Positions 49,353 to 57,807 of a stretch of DNA of 64,000 nt are shown one piece after another. The position numbers and the translations under genes are program-made. The stretch is taken from contig NZ_JANAVO010000018.1 in assembly GCF_024213555.1 (NCBI RefSeq), positions 1 through 64,000 on the forward strand, read 5' to 3'. The stretch's first letter is position 1, and each line of letters starts with the position of its first letter. The DNA comes from Allokutzneria sp. A3M-2-11 16 (lineage in GTDB: Bacteria; Actinomycetota; Actinomycetes; Mycobacteriales; Pseudonocardiaceae). The notes beneath the pieces are model-generated. The model made no database searches. It had not been told where the DNA came from and saw only the letters and a program-made list of their open reading frames with translations.

Positions 49353-49753
49353 TGCGCGACGCCGCTGAGCAGCCACTTCGTCATCCGGACCTCGACGAGC
49401 ACGCGCGCGCCCTCGCCCGCCCAGGTCGCCGTCACGTCCCACCCGTCGTACTTCGCCGCGAAGGCCGCGACGATGTCGTCGGGGAAGCCGTCCTGGTGCA
49501 CCGTCGCCAGCCCTTCGGCGACCACCGGCGCCATGCCGTCCTCCAGCGCCAGCGAGACGCGCGGATCGTTGATCATGTTGTGCACCTTGCGGTTGCGCTC
49601 GCTACTGCCGATCCACCAGGTGTCCTCGCGGTAGATGAACCACACCGGGGTCACATGCGGGGAGCCGTTGGGGCGCAGCGTGCACAACCACGCGTTTCGC
49701 TCCCGTTCCAGGCGTTCGCCGAGGTTCGTGTCCACACCCTCATCCTGCCGCAC
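49349..49753 (-). CDS. PPOX-class flavin/F420-binding oxidoreductase
   Basis: 134 residues from GTG 49753 (a GTG six codons on, giving 'VDTNLGERLERERNAWLCTL', may be the true start). The split beta-barrel shows 'LRPNGSPHVTPVWFIYREDT', 'RNRKVHNMINDPRVSLALED' and 'AFAAKYDGWDVTATW', as in the pyridoxamine-5'-phosphate-oxidase-like superfamily. The cofactor could be FMN or F420. It begins 7 bp after the PfaC-like gene and overlaps RidA by 4 nt. Confidence 0.85.
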   Translation of the reverse strand: MRQDEGVDTNLGERLERERNAWLCTLRPNGSPHVTPVWFIYREDTWWIGSSERNRKVHNMINDPRVSLALEDGMAPVVAEGLATVHQDGFPDDIVAAFAAKYDGWDVTATWAGEGARVLVEVRMTKWLLSGVAQ

Positions 49754-49760
49754 TACGCGG

Positions 49761-51932
49761 TCATGAGGTGCTGACCGACCGGACGATCACCTTGTCCCGC
49801 ACCCGCGTGACGTGGACGTAGAACCGGCGCGAGTCCACCGAGGCACTGCGCAGGTCCTCGCTGACATCCACAGTGGACGGATGCACCCGGGCAATCCGGC
49901 CGACGTGGTCCTTCACCGCGAGCACTTCCGCGTGGTCGGCGGCCCTTCCGGGGGCGGTCAGGTTCCAGCCGTGCGCCACGGTGCCGGGCAGCCAGTCGAC
50001 GGTCGCGATGTCGGCGACGCTGAGCCGGGTGATGCCGTCCGTCGTCGTGGACAGCGCCATCCCGTTCACCTTGCGCTCGCGGAGGAAGTCCCGCCACACC
50101 GCCGGGGACGGCGCCGCAGTGCCCCCGAGCGGGAGCAGGATGGCGACCAGCCGGAACGCGGCGAGCACCCGTCCGGCGGCGCACAGCTGGACGTCGGCGA
50201 CCGGGAAGAGACCGTCCTCGTCGTCGAACCCGGCGAAGCGGGCCACCACCTCGACCTCGCCGGTGCCCGGCAGCTCGGCGAAGATCTCCAGGGAGTCCAC
50301 CCGCCACGGGAAGCCGACGGTTCCCCTGCCGATCTCCGGCGCCCACTTCGCGAGGTTCGCGTGCGGGATCACCTGCACGGCCGCGTCCAGCAGCCCCTGG
50401 TTCAGGCAGCCGCGCGGCACTGTCCCCCGCGCGGCGTCGAGCACGGCGCACGAACCCGTCGAACCGACTTTCCATTCCGTCAAGTACTGGAAGGCCGGGC
50501 CGTGGAACAGGGCCGCCGTCCCGTACGGGTCGGGCTGAGGCACCGCGTCCGGCGGGGCGGCGAACCGCTCGGGGCTCGCCCTCCACCGGGAGCCCACCAC
50601 GACCGTGGCCGTCGCGACCTCCTCGAACCAGGACTCCCGCCACACCAGCAGCCGCACCGCGAACCCGCCGTCGAGCTCCTCGACCTCCGTGCGCGTCCGC
50701 AGCGGCTCCGGAACCAGAACCCATCGGCGCAGCCGGACATCCCGGACGGCGAGCACGTCCAGCCCGCTGTACTCCGCGGCCGCCCGCGCCATGATGTCCA
50801 CAATGGACATCATGGGCGCGGTCGGGACCGTCCAAGTAGGACAGTGGTCGGCCAGCCAGGTGTCCACGGCCGGGTCGAGTACCGATTCCACGACAGCGGG
50901 CGGCCCCTCACCGGCGACGACGCGCACACCGATCCGCCGCACGTGGCAGACGCAGGTGTCGTCGACCCACAACTTCGCCTCGGCGACCACCTCGCGGCCG
51001 GAGGCGCCCTCGACGACCTCCAGCACCTCCGCCTCGACCCGGATCAACCGGTTCGCCGGGGTGAGCCGACCGCGGTACCTCCAGGAGATCTCCGTGCCGA
51101 GCGCCGCCGTTTCGAAGCGGGGGTGCGGAATTCCCCGCGTCAGCCCGCGTTCGATCACGTAGAGCTGGAGCAGCTGGCACACGGCCTCGACGCCCAGCGA
51201 GCCGGGCTGGACCGAGTCCCGCAAGAACCGCGCGACGTCCGTCTCCGCCCGCAGCCGCCCCAGGCCCGCCGCGCCCGCCTCCGGCCAGTAGCCGGTGATC
51301 CGGTCGAGCACCGACAGCGCGGGACCGGGCAGCCGGATCGGGCCGTCGCGGTGGCGAGCCGGGTCGATCATGCGATCACTGGGCGCGCCCAGCCACTCCC
51401 GCGACGCCGCGAGCCCCGGCTGGTCCTCGAACGCCGCGTCCGGGAGGGCGCCGATCACCGCGGACAGCGCGAAGACCGCCAACCCGTCGGCGACGCAGCG
51501 CACAGTGAACGACTCGACGACCATGTCGCCGCCGCGCGAGACCGAGGTGATCTCGGCGAGCGTGCGCACGATCCGGGTGGCCGGAGTGACCTCGCCGGTG
51601 ACCACCGCGGCGCAGTCGAGGTCGCGGAACACCGGCCCGACCTCGCTGCCGAGGCAGGAGGCCAGCCAGCCGCACGACTGCAGGGCGATCTCCAGCAACA
51701 CCGCGACGGGCATGACGTCCTGCTCGAAGTACCACGCCGCGTCCGGGACGTCGTACTCCGCGATCACTCCGCTACCGGGTTCGAGTTCCCCGTCCGCCGG
51801 ATCGTCGCGCGCGTCCTTCACGGCGACGACGCGGGACAGGAGGTGGTAGGGCGGCTCCGGCCTGGCACCGTCGAGGTGGGAGTGGGAGCCGGTGGCGCCT
51901 GCGACAGCTACGTGCACGCGCCAAGTTCGCAC
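49761..51932 (-). CDS. PfaC-like multi-dehydratase (hot-dog) protein
   Basis: 723 residues from GTG 51932. First hot-dog unit (about 50-200): 'VIAEYDVPDAAWYFEQDVMP', 'VLLEIALQSCGWLAS', as in the FabA-like dehydratases of PUFA synthase PfaC. Second (about 205-350): 'FLRDSVQPGSLGVEAVCQLL'. Here the His usually found in HFxxDPVxPGSLG is Arg (about residue 230). Third PKS-type dehydratase-like unit (about 360-620). The last 80 residues ('AEVLAVKDHVGRIARVHPST') resemble a phosphopantetheinyl-transferase end, but weakly. No ketosynthase or chain-length domain is attached, unlike real PfaC. It precedes PPOX and RidA genes. Confidence 0.78.
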   Translation of the reverse strand: MRTWRVHVAVAGATGSHSHLDGARPEPPYHLLSRVVAVKDARDDPADGELEPGSGVIAEYDVPDAAWYFEQDVMPVAVLLEIALQSCGWLASCLGSEVGPVFRDLDCAAVVTGEVTPATRIVRTLAEITSVSRGGDMVVESFTVRCVADGLAVFALSAVIGALPDAAFEDQPGLAASREWLGAPSDRMIDPARHRDGPIRLPGPALSVLDRITGYWPEAGAAGLGRLRAETDVARFLRDSVQPGSLGVEAVCQLLQLYVIERGLTRGIPHPRFETAALGTEISWRYRGRLTPANRLIRVEAEVLEVVEGASGREVVAEAKLWVDDTCVCHVRRIGVRVVAGEGPPAVVESVLDPAVDTWLADHCPTWTVPTAPMMSIVDIMARAAAEYSGLDVLAVRDVRLRRWVLVPEPLRTRTEVEELDGGFAVRLLVWRESWFEEVATATVVVGSRWRASPERFAAPPDAVPQPDPYGTAALFHGPAFQYLTEWKVGSTGSCAVLDAARGTVPRGCLNQGLLDAAVQVIPHANLAKWAPEIGRGTVGFPWRVDSLEIFAELPGTGEVEVVARFAGFDDEDGLFPVADVQLCAAGRVLAAFRLVAILLPLGGTAAPSPAVWRDFLRERKVNGMALSTTTDGITRLSVADIATVDWLPGTVAHGWNLTAPGRAADHAEVLAVKDHVGRIARVHPSTVDVSEDLRSASVDSRRFYVHVTRVRDKVIVRSVSTS

Positions 51933-51996
51933 AATTGATCACCGGTTCCCAGTTGCCACACCGCCTTTTCACCCGAGCGAGTCCATTGAGGACAGT

Positions 51997-52386
51997 TCAC
52001 CCGGCGGGGGCTCGCCGGGCCGCGAGCACGATCAGCGCGCCCGGGACGACGCCCACGAAGAACGGCGAGGGCACCAGGAGAACGCCGCCGAGGACGCACC
52101 ACGCGGCATAGGCCCACCCGATTCCGGCGGGCACGGTGACGCCGCGCCCGGCGAGGTGCCAGATGAGGCAGCCCAGCAGGATCTGCGGAACGGAGAAGCT
52201 CCCCGGGCCGCCCCAGAAGGTGACCGCGTTCCGCAGATCCCCACCCAGGAGCGGCACGGCCGCCCACAACCCTTCCGCACCCCACCGGGCGACGTCGTCC
52301 CCGGAGAGGAGCACGAGCAGCACCAGGTGCCCCGCGCCGATGAAAATCATGATCCCGCTCGCCCAGCGGAGCAGCCGAGAAGTCAT
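51997..52386 (-). CDS. four-helix membrane protein, DUF6463-like
   Basis: 129 residues from ATG 52386. Four hydrophobic helices: 'ASGIMIFIGAGHLVLLVLLS', 'SFSVPQILLGCLIWHLAG', 'IGWAYAAWCVLGGVLLV' and 'FFVGVVPGALIVLAA'. It has the length and spacing of DUF6463 proteins, commonly next to a TetR repressor. It is divergent from the TetR gene and has the palindrome TGTTGGCCAACA 18 bp before its start, so it is the likely target. Function unknown. Confidence 0.75.
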   Translation of the reverse strand: MTSRLLRWASGIMIFIGAGHLVLLVLLSGDDVARWGAEGLWAAVPLLGGDLRNAVTFWGGPGSFSVPQILLGCLIWHLAGRGVTVPAGIGWAYAAWCVLGGVLLVPSPFFVGVVPGALIVLAARRAPAG

Positions 52387-52403
52387 CCCACGCTCGCTTT
52401 CTA

Positions 52404-52415
52404 TGTTGGCCAACA
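52404..52415. promoter_or_regulatory. operator-like palindrome TGTTGGCCAACA
   Basis: A perfect 12-bp palindrome in the 70-bp gap between DUF6463 and TetR, followed by AACAC...GTGTT (52412-52426). TAGGCT at 52445-52450 is 6 nt before the TetR GTG (leaderless). Position and symmetry suit a TetR binding site that controls both genes. Confidence 0.6.
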
Positions 52416-52456
52416 CAGGGAGTGTTGCACAGCAGTTGACGCGCTAGGCTCAGGGT

Positions 52457-53023
52457 GTGACGACCACTTCAGGGCGGCGCGCGGAGACGACGCGGGAGAG
52501 CCGCAGGCTGCTGATCACCGCGGCGGCCGGGCTGTTCGCCGAGCGGGGCTACCGGCAGACGACGTTCGAGGACATCGCGACGCGGTCCGGGGTGAGCCGC
52601 GGCTCGATCCCGTGGCACTTCGGCAACAAGGAGGGCCTGCTCGGCGCGGTCGTCGAACACGTCGTCGCGGAGCTGGAGCCGCCCGGGACCGGCACGCTCG
52701 GCGAGACCCTGGACGCGCTCGTCGAGTTCACCAAGAGCCCGTCGAGCAAGCTCTTCGTCACCCTGATCGCCGAGGCCGTCGAGCCGGACTCGCCGCTGCA
52801 CAAGTGGTACGCCGACCTGCACAGGGCGCTGCGCGGGCAGGTCAGCGCCTGGGTCGCGCGCGCGGACCTGCCGGACGGCGTCGGTGTCGAGGGACTGAGC
52901 ACAGTCGTGCTCGGCGTGATCATGGGCGTGCACCAGCAGTGGCGCATCGCCCCCGACGCGGTCGACCTCGACGCCACCTACGCCACCCTCGGCGCGCTGT
53001 TGCGCTCAGCAGGCGTGACCTAG
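52457..53023 (+). CDS. TetR-family regulator
   Basis: 188 residues from GTG 52457 (leaderless, TAGGCT 6 nt upstream). DNA-binding domain 'LLITAAAGLFAERGYRQTTF', 'EDIATRSGVSRGSIPWHFGN', 'KEGLLGAVVEHVVAEL'; the C-terminal helical domain (about 70-188) should bind a small ligand. It probably represses the divergent DUF6463 gene. It splits the PfaC-like gene from the PfaD gene, so the fatty-acid region is not one operon. Confidence 0.9.
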   Translation: MTTTSGRRAETTRESRRLLITAAAGLFAERGYRQTTFEDIATRSGVSRGSIPWHFGNKEGLLGAVVEHVVAELEPPGTGTLGETLDALVEFTKSPSSKLFVTLIAEAVEPDSPLHKWYADLHRALRGQVSAWVARADLPDGVGVEGLSTVVLGVIMGVHQQWRIAPDAVDLDATYATLGALLRSAGVT

Positions 53024-53029
53024 GGCCGC

Positions 53030-53125
53030 CCCCATCCCGCGCTGAGGTAGCTGGAGTTTGTCGACCACACCGGCGGAGGATCAGGGGGTGTGGGCGATGG
53101 GGCGCATGGACGTCGTTTACCTGGC
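53030..53125 (-). repeat. repeat element copy 8, palindrome-less
   Basis: On the minus strand: CCAGG-TAAACG (53119-53114), ATG 53107 after 6 nt, an 8-codon ORF, then directly the right flank CTACCTCAGCGCGGGATGGG found at the end of copies 1 and 6. The whole long palindrome is absent. The element separates the convergent TetR and NADAR genes and reaches the NADAR stop. Confidence 0.6.
53081..53107 (-). CDS. 8-codon ORF of repeat copy 8
   Basis: MRPIAHTP then TGA, ATG 6 nt after TAAACG. It shares the MRP start with copies 1 and 6 but is cut short. It is likely a relic. Confidence 0.25.
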   Translation of the reverse strand: MRPIAHTP

Positions 53126-53623
53126 TCAGCGCAGCGATGCGCGCACGTCCATGAGCGCCTTGCCTAGCAGGTTGAGGCCGGGCCAGCGCTCGGGAAAGGA
53201 CGCGTCGGGGTGGTCGGCGGCGAGGCCGATGCCCCACACCGCGTCGCGCGGGCTCGCCTCCACCAGCACGCGATCACCCGTGCCGACCAGGAATCGGCGC
53301 AGGTCCGCGTGCGCGCCGAACTTCGCCGTGTTGCCCGCGACCACGATGTCGTAGCGCTCGCGCTCCCACACCGCCGCGTCGAAGTCCGCGACTCCGCGCC
53401 CGAGGTCCTTGGCGACCTTGGGGTGCCCTGCGGTCAGCACCCGCTCCGCGATCGACGCGTCGCCGAACAGCATCGCCTTGCGCCACATCATGTAGTGCTC
53501 GGCGGTGGCGAAGCTGTGACCGTCCACTTCGAACGACGCGGGCCACCACTGGCTCAGGCAGCCCTTGCCCGCCCTGCCGTCGCGCTCCGGCTGATGCCCC
53601 CAGAAGAACAGGTAGTTGGCCAC
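53126..53623 (-). CDS. NADAR (YbiA-like) N-glycosidase
   Basis: 165 residues from GTG 53623; TAGTCT at 53636-53631 lies 7 nt before it (leaderless). 'LSQWWPASFEVDGHSFATAE', then 'HYMMWRKAMLFGDASIAERV' and 'AVWERERYDIVVAGNTAKFG' form the NADAR core with the acidic/aromatic pocket; 'DAVWGIGLAADHPD' is the conserved end. NADAR proteins hydrolyse N-glycosidic bonds of riboflavin intermediates or ADP-ribosyl groups on bases. It follows PfaD by 41 bp but has its own promoter. Confidence 0.88.
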   Translation of the reverse strand: MANYLFFWGHQPERDGRAGKGCLSQWWPASFEVDGHSFATAEHYMMWRKAMLFGDASIAERVLTAGHPKVAKDLGRGVADFDAAVWERERYDIVVAGNTAKFGAHADLRRFLVGTGDRVLVEASPRDAVWGIGLAADHPDASFPERWPGLNLLGKALMDVRASLR

Positions 53624-53664
53624 GGCGGCGAGACTATCGGCGAACCCGGCAGGGCGAACCCGAA

Positions 53665-55158
53665 TTACGGCAGCTCGCGCGGCGGGAAAGCGAACGAGGA
53701 CGTCGGCACGGGCACGCCGTAACCGCGCAGTTGCTGGGCGCGCGTGACCACGGCCGCGCCTTCGAGCAGGTTCAGCGCGATCTGCACGACGGAGCGATTC
53801 TCCTGCTCCGCGAGGAAAGTACCCGTGGTCCAGCGGTTGAAGGCGCCCATCGCGGGGCCGCACCGCAGCTGGTAGTCGGCCGCGCGCGCCGGATCGCCGT
53901 GCACCGCCCACAGCACGGACCTGTCGAGGTACCAACGGAACACCAGCGCCATCCGGTGCCGCGGGTCGTCGGTGGCGGGGACCTCGGCCAGCACCTCGGA
54001 GATGGGGCGGCCGAGGATGTCCTCCAGCCCGGCCAGCTCGACGGGCGGGATCTCCTCCAGGGACTGGTGATCGCGGTAGAGCTGGTGCAGCCGGCTCGCG
54101 CGCGCGGCGAACTCGGTGCCCTTGCACAGCACCTGTGCCTGCTCACCGCGCTCGAAGCCGTCCGAACGCGGTGCGAGGCAGGTGTCGGCGAGGTCGGTGT
54201 CGGCCAGCAACCGCTTGCCGACCGCGGACAGCCCGGACTCCACGGCGGCCTGGTTCACCGAGCCCGTCACCACGTAGTCCGCGCCGAGGGTGAAGGCCGC
54301 CGCGACCGACTGCGGGGTACCGATCCCGCCCGCCGCGCCGACCCGGACCGGGCGGGTGTAGCCGAAGCGCGCGGCGAGCTCGTCGCGCAGCGCCAGGATG
54401 GCCGGGAGCAACGACAACAGCGGGCGCGCGCTGCCGGAGGAGGCGGTGACGTCCTCGGCGACCGGGACCAGCGCGGCCAGCTCCGCCTCCTCCGCGGTGA
54501 TCTGTCCACTGTGGACGAGATCGCGGAGCACGCGCTGCGGCGCCGGGGACAGGAAGCGCTCGGCCAGCTCCGGGCTGTTGACCTTGGCGAAGATGTTGGT
54601 GCGGCGCTGGATCCGCCCCTCGGGGTCGCGGATGAGGCCCACCGCGGAGCAGCGCACCACGGCCGGGGTGAGCGCGCGGAACCCGGAGACCGACACGCAC
54701 GGCACCCCGTGGGCCAGCAGCAGGTCCACGACCGCGTCCTCGGTGGCCGGGTCGGCGGCCAGGTTGACGCCCCAGTTCGGCCTGCCGCCCACCGAGGCGG
54801 CCAGCTCCGCGACGGCTCGCTCCACTGTGGACAGCGGGAGGCCCGCGGCGCCGAAGAAGCCCAGCAGTTCCGCGCGCGCCAACGCGATCACCATCGAGGT
54901 GGTGGCGACGCCGTGGCCCATCTCCCCCGCCACGTAGGGGTAGCGCGTGCCGTGCGCGGTGCAGAAAGACCGGTCGCCCAGCCATTCCGGGTACAGCGGC
55001 GGCAGGGTCCCGACGACCACGCTGCCCGGCTTGACCTCACCGACCGCCAGGCCGATCTCGTCGCTGCCGGAGAGCACACCGGAGATCAGGTGCACGGGCT
55101 CGCGGATCCGGCGCGCGCACTCGGCGACGCCTTCCGCGGAGAACGCGAGAACGCTCAC
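53665..55158 (-). CDS. pfaD: PfaD-like enoyl reductase (2-nitropropane-dioxygenase fold)
   Basis: 497 residues from GTG 55158, overlapping the upstream stop. It matches PfaD: 'GSVVVGTLPPLYPEWLGDRS', 'RTNIFAKVNSPELAERFLSP', 'PVRVGAAGGIGTPQSVAAAF', 'LGADYVVTGSVNQAAVESGL' (FMN site) and 'KGTEFAARASRLHQLYRDHQ'. In PUFA synthases PfaD reduces the enoyl-ACP, using FMN and NADPH. Here it lies next to an acyl reductase/wax synthase and 1.7 kb from a PfaC-like dehydratase, without any KS gene in view. It may work with another synthase elsewhere. Confidence 0.9.
   Translation of the reverse strand: MSVLAFSAEGVAECARRIREPVHLISGVLSGSDEIGLAVGEVKPGSVVVGTLPPLYPEWLGDRSFCTAHGTRYPYVAGEMGHGVATTSMVIALARAELLGFFGAAGLPLSTVERAVAELAASVGGRPNWGVNLAADPATEDAVVDLLLAHGVPCVSVSGFRALTPAVVRCSAVGLIRDPEGRIQRRTNIFAKVNSPELAERFLSPAPQRVLRDLVHSGQITAEEAELAALVPVAEDVTASSGSARPLLSLLPAILALRDELAARFGYTRPVRVGAAGGIGTPQSVAAAFTLGADYVVTGSVNQAAVESGLSAVGKRLLADTDLADTCLAPRSDGFERGEQAQVLCKGTEFAARASRLHQLYRDHQSLEEIPPVELAGLEDILGRPISEVLAEVPATDDPRHRMALVFRWYLDRSVLWAVHGDPARAADYQLRCGPAMGAFNRWTTGTFLAEQENRSVVQIALNLLEGAAVVTRAQQLRGYGVPVPTSSFAFPPRELP
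54504..54516. repeat. iterated palindrome GTCCACTGTGGAC (in pfaD)
   Basis: Exact copy inside the pfaD-like coding sequence. Confidence 0.8.
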
Positions 55159-57506
55159 GCCGCCGCCCACACCGGAGTTGTCGCCCGGACCCGGGGCGCC
55201 AGCTCGTCGAGCGCCGCCGCCCACAGGTGGTCCAGCCCGTCGGAGGCCGGCAGCGCCGAGTCGGTGACCACGCACAGGCTCGCGGTGTCCCCGTGGGTGC
55301 CGAGGAAGACCCCGATCGGCCGATCCCGGTGCAGCATCCCGATGGGCACCACGCCGATCGCCTCCGCTCCCATCAGGTCCACCTTCCTGGTCCACCTGCT
55401 GTTGCCCGCCATCAGGTCCACGTGCCAGCGCGAGAAGGTCAGCGCGCAGGTCAGCCGGACCATCCAGGTGGGCAGCGAGCGCATACCCCTGGTCGTGCCG
55501 ATCACGTTCTTCTGCTCGACGCTGGACGCGCGGACCCGGGCCAGCCGCTTCAGCGGGTCCGGCTCGTCGCAGGGCAGCTCGACCCGCAGCGGCACCGCGT
55601 GGTTGCCCAGCTCGTCCGGCCCCGGGCTGCTGCCGACGGTCATCGGCACCAGCGCCCACATCCGCTCCGGCACCGTCCGCCACGGCATGCCCGGCCACTC
55701 GCGCAGCATCCCGCTCAGCGCGGCCAGGTAGATCTCGTTGATCGTCACGCGGTGCAACCGGGCCGCCCGGTACAGCCGGTCCGCACCGGTCGTGGTCCAC
55801 CACACCCGGCGCTCACCGGTGAGCCCGCGCGCGGAGAACGGCCGCGCCGACACCGGCCGGAACCCGCGCAGGTACCGCGCGATCCCGCTCCACACCGAGC
55901 GCAGCACCCTCGGCCTGCCCGACCACGGCTTCGGTGCCTCGGACTCGGCGGCCTCGCCGTCGAGCAGGCGGTAGAGCGCCTCCTCGGCCGACGCGCCGTC
56001 GAGCAGGGCGTGGTGCGGCTTGAACAGCACCGCGTACTCGCCGTCGCGGTAACCGTGGATCAACCAGAGCTGCCACAGCGGTTCGGTGCGGGCCAGCCGC
56101 TGCCCCAGGACGTCCTCCACCACCGCGCGCAGGCCCACGTCACCGGTCCCGCCCACCGTGGCGATCTCCCGCACGTGGTAGTCGAGGTCGAGGTCGTCGC
56201 GGCGCTGCCAGTCCCGCCCGGGACCGAGCGCGAGGGACAGGTCGGGCACCCGTGGCAGCCGCGCCGCGATGTACTCGCGCAGTTCGTCCACAGTGGGCGG
56301 TCGGCCGGCGAACCGGACGAACCCGCCCAGCTCCGCGCTGTTGGCGTGCCCGGCGTCGTAGTCGAGGTACACCCGGTCCAGCGAGCCGAGCCTGCGCGGT
56401 CCCAGTCCCACCGTCCGCACGCTCGCCAGCAGGTAGTCCAGGTCGATCGGGGTCTCCGCGCCGTGCGGGCCGAGCACCGCCCGCGCGCGGGCGTCGTCGA
56501 AGGTGCGGCGGTGGCTCAGGTAGGGCTCCAGGCTGGAGACCTGGGTGATCCGCTCCACCGCGCGCATCCGGTGCGGCGGCTGAGGAACGAGTTTGATCCG
56601 CAACGGGAAGCTCTTCTCCAGCACCGAGACCACGGCCTGCACCGGCACGTCGCTGCCGTGCACCACGTGGTAGGTCTCGACGACGCCGGACGGGCCGTTC
56701 TCCGCGACGGAGTCGGCGATCCTGGCCATCGCCGCGGCGGCGTCGGCGACCGGGATGAAGTTCAGCCGCGCGTCCTCCTGGCCGACCAGCCGCACGGTGG
56801 GCCGCAGCCACCTCGGCAGCCGCAGCCAGCCCAGCCGCATCCGGCGCTGCTGGGCCTTGCCGGAGCGCACCAGGTTCAGCAGCGGGTGCGACCACAGGTC
56901 ACCGGGGGCGGGCGCGTCGGTGATCATGAGGCTCGGCCGGTGCACCACCACCGGGCGGAAGCGCTCGTCGGCCCAGGCGCGGACCTCGGTCTCGGCCTCG
57001 TGCTTGGACCGCTCGTAGGCGTTCTCGAAGCCGGGCAGGTCGTCCAGCGCGTCCTCGTCGATCACGCCCTCGCGCCGCGATCCGGCGATGAACGCACTGC
57101 TGACGTAATGCAGTAACGGTTTGCGGGGCGCCGCGTCCATCAGGTCGAGCACGTTGCGCGTCGCGGTGACGTTGGCCAGCCGCAGTTTCTCGATGCCCAC
57201 TTCCGGGTCGACGCTGCCCGCGCAGTGCCACAGCACTTCCAGTTCCCCGGCCAGCGCCTCGTAGTCGTCGGCGGAGAGGCCGAGGCGGGGTTCGGTCAGC
57301 TCGACCGGGATCACCCGGACGCGGTCCGGCAGTGTGCTGATCACTGTGCGCGGGGTGCCCGAACGCTCCAGGAACCGTCCGATACGCTCGAGAGCGTCCG
57401 GCGATCCGGCGTGCGCCAGCACGAGCAGGCTCGGGTGCCGCTCCAGCAGCTCGCGAACGAGGCGCAGGCCGAGGAAGCCGGTCGCGCCGGTCACAGCGAC
57501 AGTCAC
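55155..57506 (-). CDS. fused fatty-acyl reductase and wax-ester synthase/DGAT
   Basis: 783 residues from GTG 57506 (GGAG upstream). Residues 1-360: extended SDR/NAD-binding_4 domain with 'VTGATGFLGLRLVRELLERH', 'VLWHCAGSVDPEVGIEKLRL' and 'YERSKHEAETEV' (Tyr-x3-Lys), as in thioester reductases. Residues about 400-783: a WS/DGAT acyltransferase with 'VLFKPHHALLDGASAEEALY' (HHxxxDG near 495), 'VTINEIYLAALSGMLREWPG' and the C-terminal 'IGVVPIGMLHRDRPIGVFLG'. One chain could reduce an acyl thioester to an alcohol and esterify it. It overlaps PfaD by 4 nt. Confidence 0.85.
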   Translation of the reverse strand: MTVAVTGATGFLGLRLVRELLERHPSLLVLAHAGSPDALERIGRFLERSGTPRTVISTLPDRVRVIPVELTEPRLGLSADDYEALAGELEVLWHCAGSVDPEVGIEKLRLANVTATRNVLDLMDAAPRKPLLHYVSSAFIAGSRREGVIDEDALDDLPGFENAYERSKHEAETEVRAWADERFRPVVVHRPSLMITDAPAPGDLWSHPLLNLVRSGKAQQRRMRLGWLRLPRWLRPTVRLVGQEDARLNFIPVADAAAAMARIADSVAENGPSGVVETYHVVHGSDVPVQAVVSVLEKSFPLRIKLVPQPPHRMRAVERITQVSSLEPYLSHRRTFDDARARAVLGPHGAETPIDLDYLLASVRTVGLGPRRLGSLDRVYLDYDAGHANSAELGGFVRFAGRPPTVDELREYIAARLPRVPDLSLALGPGRDWQRRDDLDLDYHVREIATVGGTGDVGLRAVVEDVLGQRLARTEPLWQLWLIHGYRDGEYAVLFKPHHALLDGASAEEALYRLLDGEAAESEAPKPWSGRPRVLRSVWSGIARYLRGFRPVSARPFSARGLTGERRVWWTTTGADRLYRAARLHRVTINEIYLAALSGMLREWPGMPWRTVPERMWALVPMTVGSSPGPDELGNHAVPLRVELPCDEPDPLKRLARVRASSVEQKNVIGTTRGMRSLPTWMVRLTCALTFSRWHVDLMAGNSRWTRKVDLMGAEAIGVVPIGMLHRDRPIGVFLGTHGDTASLCVVTDSALPASDGLDHLWAAALDELAPRVRATTPVWAAA

Positions 57507-57807
57507 GGTGGGGGGACTCCTCACGGAGAACGTGGCGGGGCGAATTCGGGGCCGTGGGATGGTCACACACCACCCGGCCGGGTTTGAAGATCCACTCAGC
57601 GGGAAACGCGATTGCCGCCCCGGGTTCACTCGGCAGGGGAACGCGCACGCAACCATCACCACGAAACGTGCACATCGTCACGGCCGCACTCACCTGTTCG
57701 GGGCAGGCGTTCTCCCGGGGCCCGCAGCCCGTCCGGCCCTGTCCGCGCGCCCCTGACAGCGGCCCGGACGTGCGAAAACGCGGTGGTACCGCCGTCCGGG
57801 TGAAGCC
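57507..57807. other. 301-bp intergenic region, no gene seen
   Basis: Upstream region of the acyl-reductase/PfaD operon and 3' side of the DUF2277 gene. No credible ORF, repeat copy or hairpin was noticed. Promoter elements for 57506 must lie here, but none is obvious. Confidence 0.5.

Noticed and set aside
53731-55731. 666-codon plus-strand frame over pfaD
   Set aside because: Shadow frame; the minus-strand PfaD family match is unmistakable.
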